Shown: positions 1 through 8,308 of the stretch, piece after piece
Position numbering within the stretch: position 1 is the stretch's first letter
Layout: every line of letters starts with the position of its first letter
Origin: Chitinophaga eiseniae
GTDB taxonomy: Bacteria; Bacteroidota; Bacteroidia; Chitinophagales; Chitinophagaceae
NCBI RefSeq assembly: GCF_012641265.1
Contig: NZ_JABAHZ010000006.1
Span: 248,001-312,000 of the forward strand
Direction of reading: 5' to 3'
Length of the DNA: 64,000 bases
Notes under the pieces: generated by a model
Told to the model about the DNA's origin: nothing
Seen by the model: only the letters and a program-made list of their open reading frames with translations
Databases searched by the model: none
Position numbers and translations under genes: made by a program

Positions 1-969
1 GAAGTAAGCAAAGCTGTGGAATCGTTTTTGCTGGCCGGCCATTCGCCGGAGCAGGCCTATGCTGCAGTGAAAGACGGGTTGTCGTACATCTCCCGTGCTA
101 AAGACCGCGACCTCGATTTACCGGCCTTTCATCTCCCCTACTATGAAGGATTTAACAAATACGACAACAATTACTGGTTGGGTATTTACCGGCGGGATGA
201 AGATTTCCCCATCGACTTTCTGAAAGAAGTATGTACCATTTGCCTGGAAACCCGCACGGGACAACTTTATGCCACTCCCTGGAAATCGCTGATCATTAAA
301 AATATTGATGCACGGCATCGGCCTTTATGGGATTACGTACTAGGCAAACATGGTATCAATGTGCGCCATGCCGCCAATGAGCTGAACTGGCAGGTAGAAG
401 ATAACTGTGAAGATGGGCTGATATTGAAGCGGCATGTTATCCGGTATTTTGATACCGCCGATGTACGAACCTATGGGCTTTGTTTCAGTGTAAGAGTCAG
501 GCATCCTGCCAGCCTTTTTGGTACGGTAGTTATCCGGCGGCAGGAAAATAAATATGGCAGCAAACTGAAGTACATGCAGCGGTATGATATCCTGTATACG
601 GCAGATTACAACGCCAATTCGGCGCAGTTGCTGGTATACCGGGAGGCGGTGACCAAAGAACAGCTGGGGCCGTACATTGTGGCGTTGTGTAAAGCTTTTT
701 ACGAGCAACGTAGCGCCGCCAATGTATTGCAACATTATGTGACCGAGCAGGCCTCGCTGACAGTGCATGCAGTGGAGGAAAAACAGGTATATCAATGTAC
801 CACCTGTCTTACCGTGTACGATGAAACGGTAGGAGATGCAGCACAGGGGGTGGCAGCGGGCACCCCGTTTACCAGCTTACCGGCTGACTATGGTTGTTCC
901 ATATGTGCCGCGCCGGTGGCGGATTTTACGATGGTTCGGGAAGCCACGCTGCTGGCACAGCCTGCTTAA
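1..969 (+). CDS. Rubredoxin-domain redox protein, 5'-truncated by window edge
   Basis: The frame is open to base 1 (the first in-frame start candidate is GTG at 16), so the N-terminus lies outside the window. The last ~60 residues form a rubredoxin-type Fe(Cys)4 module: CTTC, a 29-residue linker containing GTPFTSLPADY, then CSIC; this matches the rubredoxin CxxC...GTPF..LP.dw.CP.C pattern with a shortened second knuckle. The preceding ~250 residues have no motif I can assign firmly; the layout resembles Bacteroidota rubredoxin proteins whose upstream part is related to nitrite/sulfite reductase domains (inference). No signal peptide is visible in the part present. Likely role: cytoplasmic electron transfer. 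The MFS gene follows 76 bases later with its own promoter-like element, so the two need not be co-transcribed. Confidence 0.7.
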   Translation, partial: EVSKAVESFLLAGHSPEQAYAAVKDGLSYISRAKDRDLDLPAFHLPYYEGFNKYDNNYWLGIYRRDEDFPIDFLKEVCTICLETRTGQLYATPWKSLIIKNIDARHRPLWDYVLGKHGINVRHAANELNWQVEDNCEDGLILKRHVIRYFDTADVRTYGLCFSVRVRHPASLFGTVVIRRQENKYGSKLKYMQRYDILYTADYNANSAQLLVYREAVTKEQLGPYIVALCKAFYEQRSAANVLQHYVTEQASLTVHAVEEKQVYQCTTCLTVYDETVGDAAQGVAAGTPFTSLPADYGCSICAAPVADFTMVREATLLAQPA

Positions 970-1017
970 TGTCGGATATACAGTTAAAAAGACCACCAGA
1001 GTTTCCCGTGGTTTGTC

Positions 1018-1025
1018 TAATTTTG
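1018..1025 (+). promoter_or_regulatory. Bacteroidota-type -7 promoter element for the MFS gene
   Basis: TAATTTTG matches the Bacteroidota -7 consensus TAnnTTTG and ends 20 bases before the ATG at 1046. No good TTTG -33 box is visible. It supports 1046 as the true start rather than the longer frame beginning inside the rubredoxin gene. Confidence 0.45.
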
Positions 1026-1045
1026 CATCCTTCAGTACGCAGATC

Positions 1046-2203
1046 ATGTTAGCAAATATTCACAACGAAACCGATGCCAGGCAGTACAGGATTGCCACTT
1101 CCGTATTTTTCTTCCTCTCCGGATTAGGTTATTCGTCCTGGGCATCCAGGATTCCCTCCATACAGCAGCAATTGCACTTAAATGAGGCCCAGCTGGGAGC
1201 GGTGTTATTTGCATTGCCGATAGGACTGATGCTCACAATGCCCATCACCGGCAAATTGTTGGGGAGCTTCAGTAGTCGCAAGATCATGATTTTTGGAGCA
1301 CTGATATTTAACATCGTACTGAGTTTGCCGGGATTTACCACCAATATCTGGCAGCTGGCCCTGGTATTATTCTGTTTCGGATCGGCCCGCAACCTGCTCA
1401 ATCTCTCTATGAATGCGCAGGCCGTACAGGTACAGCATTTATATCCACAATCGATCATGACCACCTTTCACGGGATCTGGAGCGTGGCAGGTTTTACCGG
1501 CGCGGCTATCGGCTACCTGATGGTGAGTATGAATATAGCGCCGTCCTGGCACCTGTTGATCGTGAGCGTATTACTGCTGATTTTCACGATATATTATACC
1601 CCCAAAACCTTTCCCGACCAGCCGGTAAAAGAAACCGTAAAACGGGCAGCCTTTGCACTACCGGACAAGTCATTGCTGAAGTACTCGCTGATCTGCTTTG
1701 CCTGTATGGCCACAGAAAATACCATGTACGACTGGAGCGGGCTATATTTTGAGAAGGTAGTAGGCGCCAGCAAATCTACCGCAGTAGCGGCCTTTGTGAT
1801 CTATATGGTAGCCATGACTACCGGCCGTTTTGCCGGCGACCGTCTCGTAAAAAAATTAGGGATCAAGCCCATCCTGATGTATAGCGGCTGGTTTATTTTA
1901 AGTGGCTTATTACTCACCATTCTTCTTCCCTACCCCATTACCGCAGGTATTGGCTTTATACTGGCCGGATTGGGGGTAGCCTGTGTAGTACCATTGGTAT
2001 TCAGCCTGGCAGGTAAATCAAAAAGCGCTAACAGCGGACAAACACTGGCATCTATTTCTACCATTGGCTACCTGGGCTTCCTGGTAGTGCCTCCATTGGT
2101 GGGCTTTGTAGCCCAGGCTACCAGCCTGCGCTGGTCATTTGCCATCATGGCCATATGTGGCCTCCTGATTGTATGGATGGTGAAAGGCATCAAAGCGGAA
2201 TAG
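1046..2203 (+). CDS. MFS transporter, YbjJ/fucose-permease-like
   Basis: Predicted 385-residue inner-membrane major facilitator with about 12 hydrophobic segments. The first helix carries FFFLSGLGYSSWASRIPSI, the hallmark start of the YbjJ-type MFS group, followed by QLGAVLFALPIG and a loop with a basic patch (SSRK) as in the MFS A motif. The frame is open upstream to 836, but that extension overlaps the rubredoxin gene and is not hydrophobic; the ATG at 1046 follows a TAATTTTG -7 element and starts directly before the first membrane segment. The substrate cannot be told from sequence; relatives are annotated as sugar or drug efflux permeases. It stands alone between two unrelated genes. Confidence 0.85.
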   Translation: MLANIHNETDARQYRIATSVFFFLSGLGYSSWASRIPSIQQQLHLNEAQLGAVLFALPIGLMLTMPITGKLLGSFSSRKIMIFGALIFNIVLSLPGFTTNIWQLALVLFCFGSARNLLNLSMNAQAVQVQHLYPQSIMTTFHGIWSVAGFTGAAIGYLMVSMNIAPSWHLLIVSVLLLIFTIYYTPKTFPDQPVKETVKRAAFALPDKSLLKYSLICFACMATENTMYDWSGLYFEKVVGASKSTAVAAFVIYMVAMTTGRFAGDRLVKKLGIKPILMYSGWFILSGLLLTILLPYPITAGIGFILAGLGVACVVPLVFSLAGKSKSANSGQTLASISTIGYLGFLVVPPLVGFVAQATSLRWSFAIMAICGLLIVWMVKGIKAE

Positions 2204-2287
2204 CAGGAAAACCATTTTTGGTGAAGCGCCACTTAATTTCTAATTTTTAGTAGCATTAGTTATTTTGTAACCTATCACCCGAAATTT

Positions 2288-3145
2288 ATGGAACAAAGCA
2301 ATTACCCAGCAGCACCAGACAATACCGCCGTGCGCGTGGCCTTGTGGAGAGCATTACATGTAGAGATTGATGCACCGCCGCATATCCTGGAAGATACTAT
2401 AGGATTACAGCTAATTGCACCGGATAGCAACTGGCGTGAACGGCCCGATATGGACCCCGTTTTCACCCGGGGGTTACGAGCTTCCATTGTAGGCAGGGCC
2501 AGGTTTGTAGAAGACCTGATCATCGAACAACATAAAAAAGGGGTTACCCAGTATGTACTCCTGGGCGCCGGCCTTGATACCTTCGCACAACGCAGACCAG
2601 ATATAGCTTCCCAACTCCGGATATACGAAATAGATCAACCTGACACCCAGGCCTGGAAACAACAGCGGCTAAAGGACCTGGGATTCCATATCCCGGATTC
2701 ACTGCAGTTTGTGCCGGTCAACTTCGAAATATCTTCCTGGTGGGAGGAGTTGACCGCTGCCGGTTTTGATACCAGTCAACCTGCTGTAGTAGCCTGTACC
2801 GGCGTTAGTATGTATCTTACCCAGGAAGCCATTGCGGCCACCCTGCACCAGGTAGCGCAACTCGCCAAAGGGTCTATACTGGCCATGACTTTCCTATTGC
2901 CGGCAGAATTGCTGGCGGAAGCAGACAGGCCCTTGCTGGATATCGCTAAAAAAGGCGCAGCCGCCGCGGGCACTCCTTTTCTCAGTTTCTTTGCGCCCGG
3001 CGAAATCGCCGCTGCAGCCCGCACCGCAGGATTCAAGCATGTGGAAATCATTAATACCGAAAATATTACCGAACAATACTTTACCGGGAGATCAGATGAT
3101 TTACGCCCCATTACCGGTGAAGAATTCCTGCTGGCCGTTACGTGA
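2288..3145 (+). CDS. Class I SAM-dependent methyltransferase, TIGR00027/LCM family
   Basis: The 285-residue protein matches the leucine-carboxyl-methyltransferase-like family known as TIGR00027: an N-terminal TAVRVALWRALH helix, the SFTRG-like VFTRGLRASIVGRARFVEDL segment, motif I as VLLGAGLDTFAQR, and the acidic IYEIDQPDTQAWKQQRL strand-loop that binds the SAM ribose. The VACTGVSMYLT strand is motif IV. The substrate is unknown; family members include polyketide O-methyltransferases and many uncharacterised proteins. It is a cytoplasmic, single-gene unit closed by an intrinsic terminator just after its stop. Confidence 0.88.
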   Translation: MEQSNYPAAPDNTAVRVALWRALHVEIDAPPHILEDTIGLQLIAPDSNWRERPDMDPVFTRGLRASIVGRARFVEDLIIEQHKKGVTQYVLLGAGLDTFAQRRPDIASQLRIYEIDQPDTQAWKQQRLKDLGFHIPDSLQFVPVNFEISSWWEELTAAGFDTSQPAVVACTGVSMYLTQEAIAATLHQVAQLAKGSILAMTFLLPAELLAEADRPLLDIAKKGAAAAGTPFLSFFAPGEIAAAARTAGFKHVEIINTENITEQYFTGRSDDLRPITGEEFLLAVT

Positions 3146-3152
3146 TAATAAT

Positions 3153-3177
3153 AAACCCGCCCAAAAAGAGCGGGTTT
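3153..3177 (+). terminator. Intrinsic terminator after the methyltransferase gene
   Basis: Perfect 8-bp inverted repeat AAACCCGC / GCGGGTTT with a 9-base loop, beginning 7 bases after the stop codon. The 3' arm ends in TTT but no longer T tract follows. Confidence 0.65.
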
Positions 3178-3461
3178 ACTCAACTAAAACGAGACTTGAG
3201 CAATTGGATATCCGGCTATTAGCATACCCAAAAAGTTTTCCCCCAAGGGGTATACGCTACCTGCAGCAGCTTGCTGCCGTATTGTTAACTGTTAATGCCT
3301 TACTGATACCGGAAATAAGAATATAGCTACGTTGCCGTTTAAACAGGGTTTCATTTCCATGGTGTACAGATTCTGGTAGTTGTAATGTACATTAAGAAGC
3401 AGATACCAACAATCACGTAAAAGGGGGATTTTTACCATTCACGCCGGAGTCTGCAAAAGAA
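3178..3461. other. Gene-free stretch
   Basis: Between the methyltransferase terminator and the terminator of the convergent Sus-type locus. I see no plausible reading frame, RNA fold or repeat here beyond a short GCAGCA..TGCTGC self-complementary patch near 3262-3276. Confidence 0.5.
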
Positions 3462-3491
3462 AAAGGCCAGCCTTATAACGGCCAGCCCTTT
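3462..3491 (-). terminator. Probable terminator of the first Sus-type locus
   Basis: On the minus strand AAAGG pairs with CCTTT around an inner GCC/GGC stem with an internal loop, and the 3' side continues in CTTTTTCTTTT. The stem is imperfect because GGCTGGCC occurs as a direct rather than inverted repeat, so this is only a moderate call. Confidence 0.45.
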
Positions 3492-3516
3492 ACCTTCTTA
3501 GGGGTTTATTATGCGT

Positions 3517-5052
3517 TTATTGCTGTGCGCCTTTGCTAATCTGGTTGTTCACCATCCTGGCCTTACCATCGATATCCAGGCTTCCATTCACCGCTTCTGA
3601 AATCACCACCCCGGTATTCTTTGCGGGGGAATTGGCAGTAATATGCAGATCGGGCGTGGTAGTACTAACCAGCAGCGGATCTGCGCCGTAAACCGTAGCC
3701 GCATCTACACCGGAAGTAGTTTTCCACACATTAAAATCGGTTATAGCAGGACCATTGGTGCTTCCCCAGATCCATTGCGGTGTGCCTGTGGTATAAAAGA
3801 GATTATTGTCTATTACGTTGCCCGATCCGGTGTTGGTGTATTTATGCACAAATACATCTACCGGTCTCGCATATACGATGTTGTTCTTAATAATGTTGTC
3901 GAAGCATTGCTCCGTCAACCGGATTTCTCCTTCTATTTCCCCAAATGCACCTGGTTCCCGGTTATTCATGAACAGGGTGTTATTTACTACATAACAGTTG
4001 CGCGTGCCGCCGGAAGTATATCCGAGGTAGCCACCCAGGTAAATACCGGTTCTCCAGCAGTTAAATACAAAATTATTCCTGACAATGCAGTCGCGGGTCG
4101 GATAGGCGTCATTTTCACTCACAATGCCTATACCGCGGTCCGCTTCGTGTATTCGGTTGCGTTCCACGGTAATATTCCGGGCGCCATCTACATAAATAGC
4201 AATCGCGCCGTGGCCATGTACGCCTCCAATAGGACCGCGGGTCATATCGATGTTATATAATTCGTTATCAGTAATCACGCCGTTGCGGGCATAATTGAAC
4301 GCAGGGTTGCTGTTAGCAGCATATCCACCGGCGGCATCAATACCGATATTTTCCGTGTTATAAATGGTATTACCACGAATAGTAAATCCGTCTACATACC
4401 CGTTGATAGTCAGGTTTTCGCTGTACCCTGTTTTGGTATCGTGAATCACATTGTTTTCCACCAGGATATTTTTCATCACATCGGCCGTATTACCAATGAT
4501 TTCAATACCGTGTCCACTTCTGCCATCGGCAGGAGCAGCATTGTGCTCAATGTTATAAATACGGTTATTGCGGATGATAATATTGCTGGAGCCCGCATCT
4601 GCTGTGACCCCATTAACGTTGGCCCCTGGCGCACTGCTTTTGAGGTTGCAGATATCAAATCCTTCCAATACTACATAACTGGCACGACTAATCGTTACCA
4701 GCGATTCCTTTCCACTCACCGATAACCCAGTACCATCAATCGCGGCTTTTTCACCGGCATAAGCCTTGAGTGTAATTAATTTATCGAGTCGCCCGGATTG
4801 AGGAAAGGTTACCTTTTCATAATAGTTACCAGCCCTTACAATAACGCTGTCGCCGGGGATGGCTTTCAATAAGGCAGCATTGATAGTGCGCATGGGAGCG
4901 CTCAATGATCCACTGGCGGCGTCGTTGCCGCTCGTGGCTACGTAGTAGGTATGTGTTTTAGCCGCTACCGGTTCAGGTACAGGCGAGCCGCCTTTACTGC
5001 AGGCTCCCGCCAGCAGTATGAATAAAAAGAGATGCATAGTGTTGTTAAACAT
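3517..5052 (-). CDS. Right-handed beta-helix lipoprotein, pectate-lyase-like fold
   Basis: About 511 residues. The N-terminus is a lipoprotein signal with lipobox LLAGAC, followed by a low-complexity SKGGSPVPEPVAA linker, so the protein is probably exported and lipid-anchored. The opening YYVATSGNDAASGSLSAP..TI..A is the standard start of secreted parallel beta-helix proteins (DUF1565/PbH1 type). Repeated rungs such as IIIRNNRIYNI, NILVENNVIHDT, FTIRGNTIYNT, ITVERNRIHEA and CYVVNNTLFMNN run from ~130 to ~390. This fold is typical of polysaccharide lyases and some glycosidases, but no family-specific catalytic set is recognised. The open frame reaches a TTG at 5076, inside a hairpin; ATG 5052 is chosen, and ATG 5037 is also possible. 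Last gene of the first Sus-type locus. Confidence 0.78.
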   Translation of the reverse strand: MFNNTMHLFLFILLAGACSKGGSPVPEPVAAKTHTYYVATSGNDAASGSLSAPMRTINAALLKAIPGDSVIVRAGNYYEKVTFPQSGRLDKLITLKAYAGEKAAIDGTGLSVSGKESLVTISRASYVVLEGFDICNLKSSAPGANVNGVTADAGSSNIIIRNNRIYNIEHNAAPADGRSGHGIEIIGNTADVMKNILVENNVIHDTKTGYSENLTINGYVDGFTIRGNTIYNTENIGIDAAGGYAANSNPAFNYARNGVITDNELYNIDMTRGPIGGVHGHGAIAIYVDGARNITVERNRIHEADRGIGIVSENDAYPTRDCIVRNNFVFNCWRTGIYLGGYLGYTSGGTRNCYVVNNTLFMNNREPGAFGEIEGEIRLTEQCFDNIIKNNIVYARPVDVFVHKYTNTGSGNVIDNNLFYTTGTPQWIWGSTNGPAITDFNVWKTTSGVDAATVYGADPLLVSTTTPDLHITANSPAKNTGVVISEAVNGSLDIDGKARMVNNQISKGAQQ

Positions 5053-5070
5053 ACGATTAAAAATATAAGG

Positions 5071-5090
5071 CTGCAATATTCCTATTGCAG
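5071..5090 (-). promoter_or_regulatory. Intercistronic hairpin between NHL and beta-helix genes
   Basis: Perfect inverted repeat CTGCAATA-ttcc-TATTGCAG. Read on the minus strand it is followed by CCTTATATTTTT, so it may be a leaky terminator or an RNA-processing/stability hairpin that sets lower expression of the last gene. It overlaps the TTG that would otherwise be the longest start of the beta-helix frame. Confidence 0.5.
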
Positions 5091-5113
5091 CCCCGGGTTT
5101 ACATTTGATGGCT

Positions 5114-6412
5114 TTACTCTGTGACTATCTTTCTGACCCTGTTGTTATTCTTATCTAAAACGTATACAATTCCATTTTTATCTACCGCTACACCCATGGG
5201 CATATTAAATGCGGCGGCGGTGCCAATAGCATCTGCAAACCCTCCAGTACCGCTGCCCGCAAAGGTGCTTACATCCCAGGTACCAGCCTTGATATAGCGA
5301 ACACTTTCATCCACGTTAGGTCCATAGCTACCATTACCGGCTACGAAAATATTACCGCCGGCATCGATAGCGAGGCCCCATGGATTGGCAAAACGGGCAG
5401 CTGTACCTACTCCGTCTGCATAAGCAGGCGTACCGGTAGCACCTGCAATTACTGTAGGCTCCCAGGTATCGGCCTTTAACTTAATGATCGTATGCTCGCT
5501 ATTGCTGGATACAAACAGGTTACCTGCCGGATCAAATGCAAGTCCTCCCGGCGCCGCAATGGTAGCAATGTTCACACTGCTGCCATCAGGCTTCATTTCA
5601 AATACACCGCCACCACCAGTGCTGGAATAATATATTTTTCCGTTTGCTCTATTAACCGTTACATTCCAGGGCTCCTGTACGGTGCCACCTATCCTCGACG
5701 TAGTACCATCCGGCGTAATTTTCCGGATACTCCAGGTGCCGGGATCGGCGGTATATACATTACCCGCTGCATCGATACCCAGTCCATAAGGGATGTTAAA
5801 GGTAGCGCCGGTACCCACCCCATCTGAACCACCCGCATTGCCCGGATGCCCTGCCAGGATAGATACCTGCCCGGTTTTATCGATTTTACGGATGCAGGCA
5901 TTTCCAGGATCGGCCACATATACGTTGCCGTTATCATCGGCTACAATACCCATCATTCTCAGCCAACCAGGATTGCTGAAAGTAAACATCGCGTCTGCAG
6001 GACCACCATCTGCATAACCGGCTTTCCCATTACCGGCCAGTGTGGTTACCGTATGGGTGAATACATAATTAAAGGTACCAGTAGACTTGCCGCTGTCTTT
6101 CCCTATGGTCACCACCACATTGCCGGAACCGCATCTCTTTGGTACTACCGCCATAATCTGCTTTGTGTTGGCACCCACGACGGCACAGCGGTTACCGTTG
6201 ATGGTAACGGTGATCTGGCTGGTATCTCCCGAGAAATTATCTCCCGTAATTAAAATTTCTGTAGTACCTCCTCCAGTGGCGGGAGTAAAATCGGCTATCG
6301 TGATGGGCGCCCCCGCCACATGCTGCAACCCTTCATCTTTCTGGCATCCTGTTAGTATGGCCGACATTAAAAAACAACCGGAAAGTATATATGTATGCAA
6401 TGACCTGATCAT
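5114..6412 (-). CDS. IPT/TIG plus NHL-repeat lipoprotein
   Basis: 432 residues with a lipoprotein signal (MSAILTGC) and therefore probably anchored at the cell surface or outer membrane. Residues ~35-115 form an IPT/TIG immunoglobulin-like domain (ITIADFTPATGGGTTEILITGDNFSG). From ~120 to the end runs a six-bladed NHL-type beta-propeller: TLAGNGKAGYADG, VYVADPGNACIRKID, GNVYTADPGTWSIRKI, GNIFVAGNGS and VYVLDKNNNRVRKI repeat the G-x-(I/V)-YVAD-x-x-N-x-x-IRKI pattern. The position directly after susD is that of SusE/SusF-type or surface glycan-binding accessory proteins, so glycan binding is the likely role (inference). Spacing of 31 bases to SusD supports an operon. Confidence 0.8.
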   Translation of the reverse strand: MIRSLHTYILSGCFLMSAILTGCQKDEGLQHVAGAPITIADFTPATGGGTTEILITGDNFSGDTSQITVTINGNRCAVVGANTKQIMAVVPKRCGSGNVVVTIGKDSGKSTGTFNYVFTHTVTTLAGNGKAGYADGGPADAMFTFSNPGWLRMMGIVADDNGNVYVADPGNACIRKIDKTGQVSILAGHPGNAGGSDGVGTGATFNIPYGLGIDAAGNVYTADPGTWSIRKITPDGTTSRIGGTVQEPWNVTVNRANGKIYYSSTGGGGVFEMKPDGSSVNIATIAAPGGLAFDPAGNLFVSSNSEHTIIKLKADTWEPTVIAGATGTPAYADGVGTAARFANPWGLAIDAGGNIFVAGNGSYGPNVDESVRYIKAGTWDVSTFAGSGTGGFADAIGTAAAFNMPMGVAVDKNGIVYVLDKNNNRVRKIVTE

Positions 6413-6443
6413 AGCAATGATTTAAAATTGAATGAATAAAATT

Positions 6444-8285
6444 TTACCAGCCTGGGTTTTGTACCAATGAACGATCCCTTTCCAGGTCGCCCTGTATGAT
6501 CGGGAACAAATACATCTTATCATTCCATACTCTTTTCTGGAACAAGGTGCGCTTATAAAAACCTGTGAATGAAAATCCAAGTCCCTGATCGTTGGCATTT
6601 ACATCCAATCCGTAGATGGTCTGGTTTTCCGGGTTACCCAACATTTTCCGGCGGAGCATGGTAAAGCAACGATCACTTTCAAAGCAAAATTCTACCTGTC
6701 TTTCTCTCAGTATATACTTCCGCATCGCCAGTTTATTACCTACTGCATCCGGATAAGTGGTTTCAATACCCGGTAATCCCGCACGGGTTCTTACCATATC
6801 CAGGTAAGTAACAATGTCCGGATTGGTAGGATCGTATTCATTCAATGCCTCCACATAATCCAGTAATACTTCTGCATAACGGATAAGAATATACGGAGAA
6901 CGATAAGCGGTGACATCGTTGCGGATGTTATCACTGGAGCTCACCCGCTTCAGGGGCAGGTAACCGGTAAGGTTGTTGCTTCCGGCTGATTTCTGCCCGG
7001 ATTTACCACTGTAGTAAAACTCCACTCGTCCTTTCCCATTCACGTTATTGTCGGAAGAATAATAGTTCTTGTCATCTACCGTCACTGCCGGTACTACCGG
7101 GCGTCCGTTGTAGGCGATGTAAGCATAAAAGCGCGGTTCCCGGTTGGCATACATGTTCCAGTCTCCCTGGTGATGCGACCAACCCTGATCTCCATCCGAT
7201 GGTGCAAATCCGGTTTCCACATAGTTGGAAGCCGGATCATCGATGGTACGGCCATTATTCATGTAAAAGGCATCTACCAGGTTTTGAGTGGCATTATACA
7301 TGTTATAACCTCCGGGACCTGGAGAAACGCATTTAGTGTACCCCCAGCGGCTCCAGTCGATACTGCCCAGGATGATTTCATCGTTCCAGGTAGTCAGGAA
7401 CAAATCACGCACAGAGAGGTACGGATCGAAGGAGGAGCCACCATTATCCAGGTTGGTGAATAACTTATAGTGTGCGGAGTCGATGATATCTTTTGCTGCT
7501 TTGGCGGCAATTTTCCACTTATTCACATCATAACCCACCGGCGCCAGTTGCTTGCCATCATTATTTTTAAAATTGGCGAACGCAGGATTTCCATTCCATA
7601 ATTCACTCGCAGCGAGTTGTGCTATTTTTTCCTTTATGGCCATGCAAGCCCCTTTGGTGGGCCTTCCCAGGTTACCGGAAGAATTCCATACACCCGGTAA
7701 TCCGGCAGCGGCTTTATCCATCAACCCATTGATATGCGCCACACATTCATCGAATGAGCCGCGGGAGTATTTGGTAAAATCTTCATCCTGCCCAATCAGT
7801 CCGGATACAATAACAAACGGACCGTATTTTCTTAATAACTGGTAATAGAAATATCCCCGTAAAAAGTTATTCTCTGCTTTATATTGATCCTTCAACGCCT
7901 GGCTCAACTGGCTCTCCGGCACTTTATCCACATTCTGGTCGAAGATGATAGATTTGCGGATGAAGCCATACATATAGCCCCAGCTGTCCCAGTTGTTGCC
8001 ATCAGAAGGGGTCCAGTTGCCCGATACCATAAACCTTACTCCCACCGTGGGGATAGCCACAGAAGTTTCATCGGAAAAGCCCATCGAAGCCCAATCACCA
8101 CCATCAGGCCCGCGCATGCCGGTGTACACATTATTCAGATAGGCTTCGGCGTTAGCCCTAGTTTGCCATATCTGGTCTTCCGTTAAAAGGTTATCCGGTT
8201 TCTTATCCAGGTACTTGCTGCAGGACGCCAGGCTCATGGCGATCATACCGCAGCAAAAAAGTAACAGGTATTTATATCTGGTCAT
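6444..8285 (-). CDS. SusD/RagB-family outer-membrane glycan-binding lipoprotein
   Basis: 613 residues, the usual size of SusD proteins. The N-terminus has a lipoprotein signal with SLASC followed by the family-typical SKYLDKKPDNLLTEDQIW. Family features include EAYLNNVYTGMRG, the tetratricopeptide-like helices (KAENNFLRGYFYYQLLRKYGPFVIV), RYAEVLLDYVEALNEY, and the C-terminal RERQVEFCFESDRCFTMLRR with an aromatic-rich end. It caps the SusC barrel and captures the polymer at the surface. The gene starts 23 bases after susC and is co-oriented with the whole locus. Confidence 0.93.
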   Translation of the reverse strand: MTRYKYLLLFCCGMIAMSLASCSKYLDKKPDNLLTEDQIWQTRANAEAYLNNVYTGMRGPDGGDWASMGFSDETSVAIPTVGVRFMVSGNWTPSDGNNWDSWGYMYGFIRKSIIFDQNVDKVPESQLSQALKDQYKAENNFLRGYFYYQLLRKYGPFVIVSGLIGQDEDFTKYSRGSFDECVAHINGLMDKAAAGLPGVWNSSGNLGRPTKGACMAIKEKIAQLAASELWNGNPAFANFKNNDGKQLAPVGYDVNKWKIAAKAAKDIIDSAHYKLFTNLDNGGSSFDPYLSVRDLFLTTWNDEIILGSIDWSRWGYTKCVSPGPGGYNMYNATQNLVDAFYMNNGRTIDDPASNYVETGFAPSDGDQGWSHHQGDWNMYANREPRFYAYIAYNGRPVVPAVTVDDKNYYSSDNNVNGKGRVEFYYSGKSGQKSAGSNNLTGYLPLKRVSSSDNIRNDVTAYRSPYILIRYAEVLLDYVEALNEYDPTNPDIVTYLDMVRTRAGLPGIETTYPDAVGNKLAMRKYILRERQVEFCFESDRCFTMLRRKMLGNPENQTIYGLDVNANDQGLGFSFTGFYKRTLFQKRVWNDKMYLFPIIQGDLERDRSLVQNPGW

Positions 8286-8308
8286 AAACGTATTCTTTTT
8301 TGTCTTGA

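Noticed and set aside
836..1045. 70-codon N-terminal extension of the MFS gene
   Set aside because: Overlaps the rubredoxin gene, Arg/Pro-rich and non-hydrophobic; ATG 1046 follows a promoter element and begins the first membrane helix.
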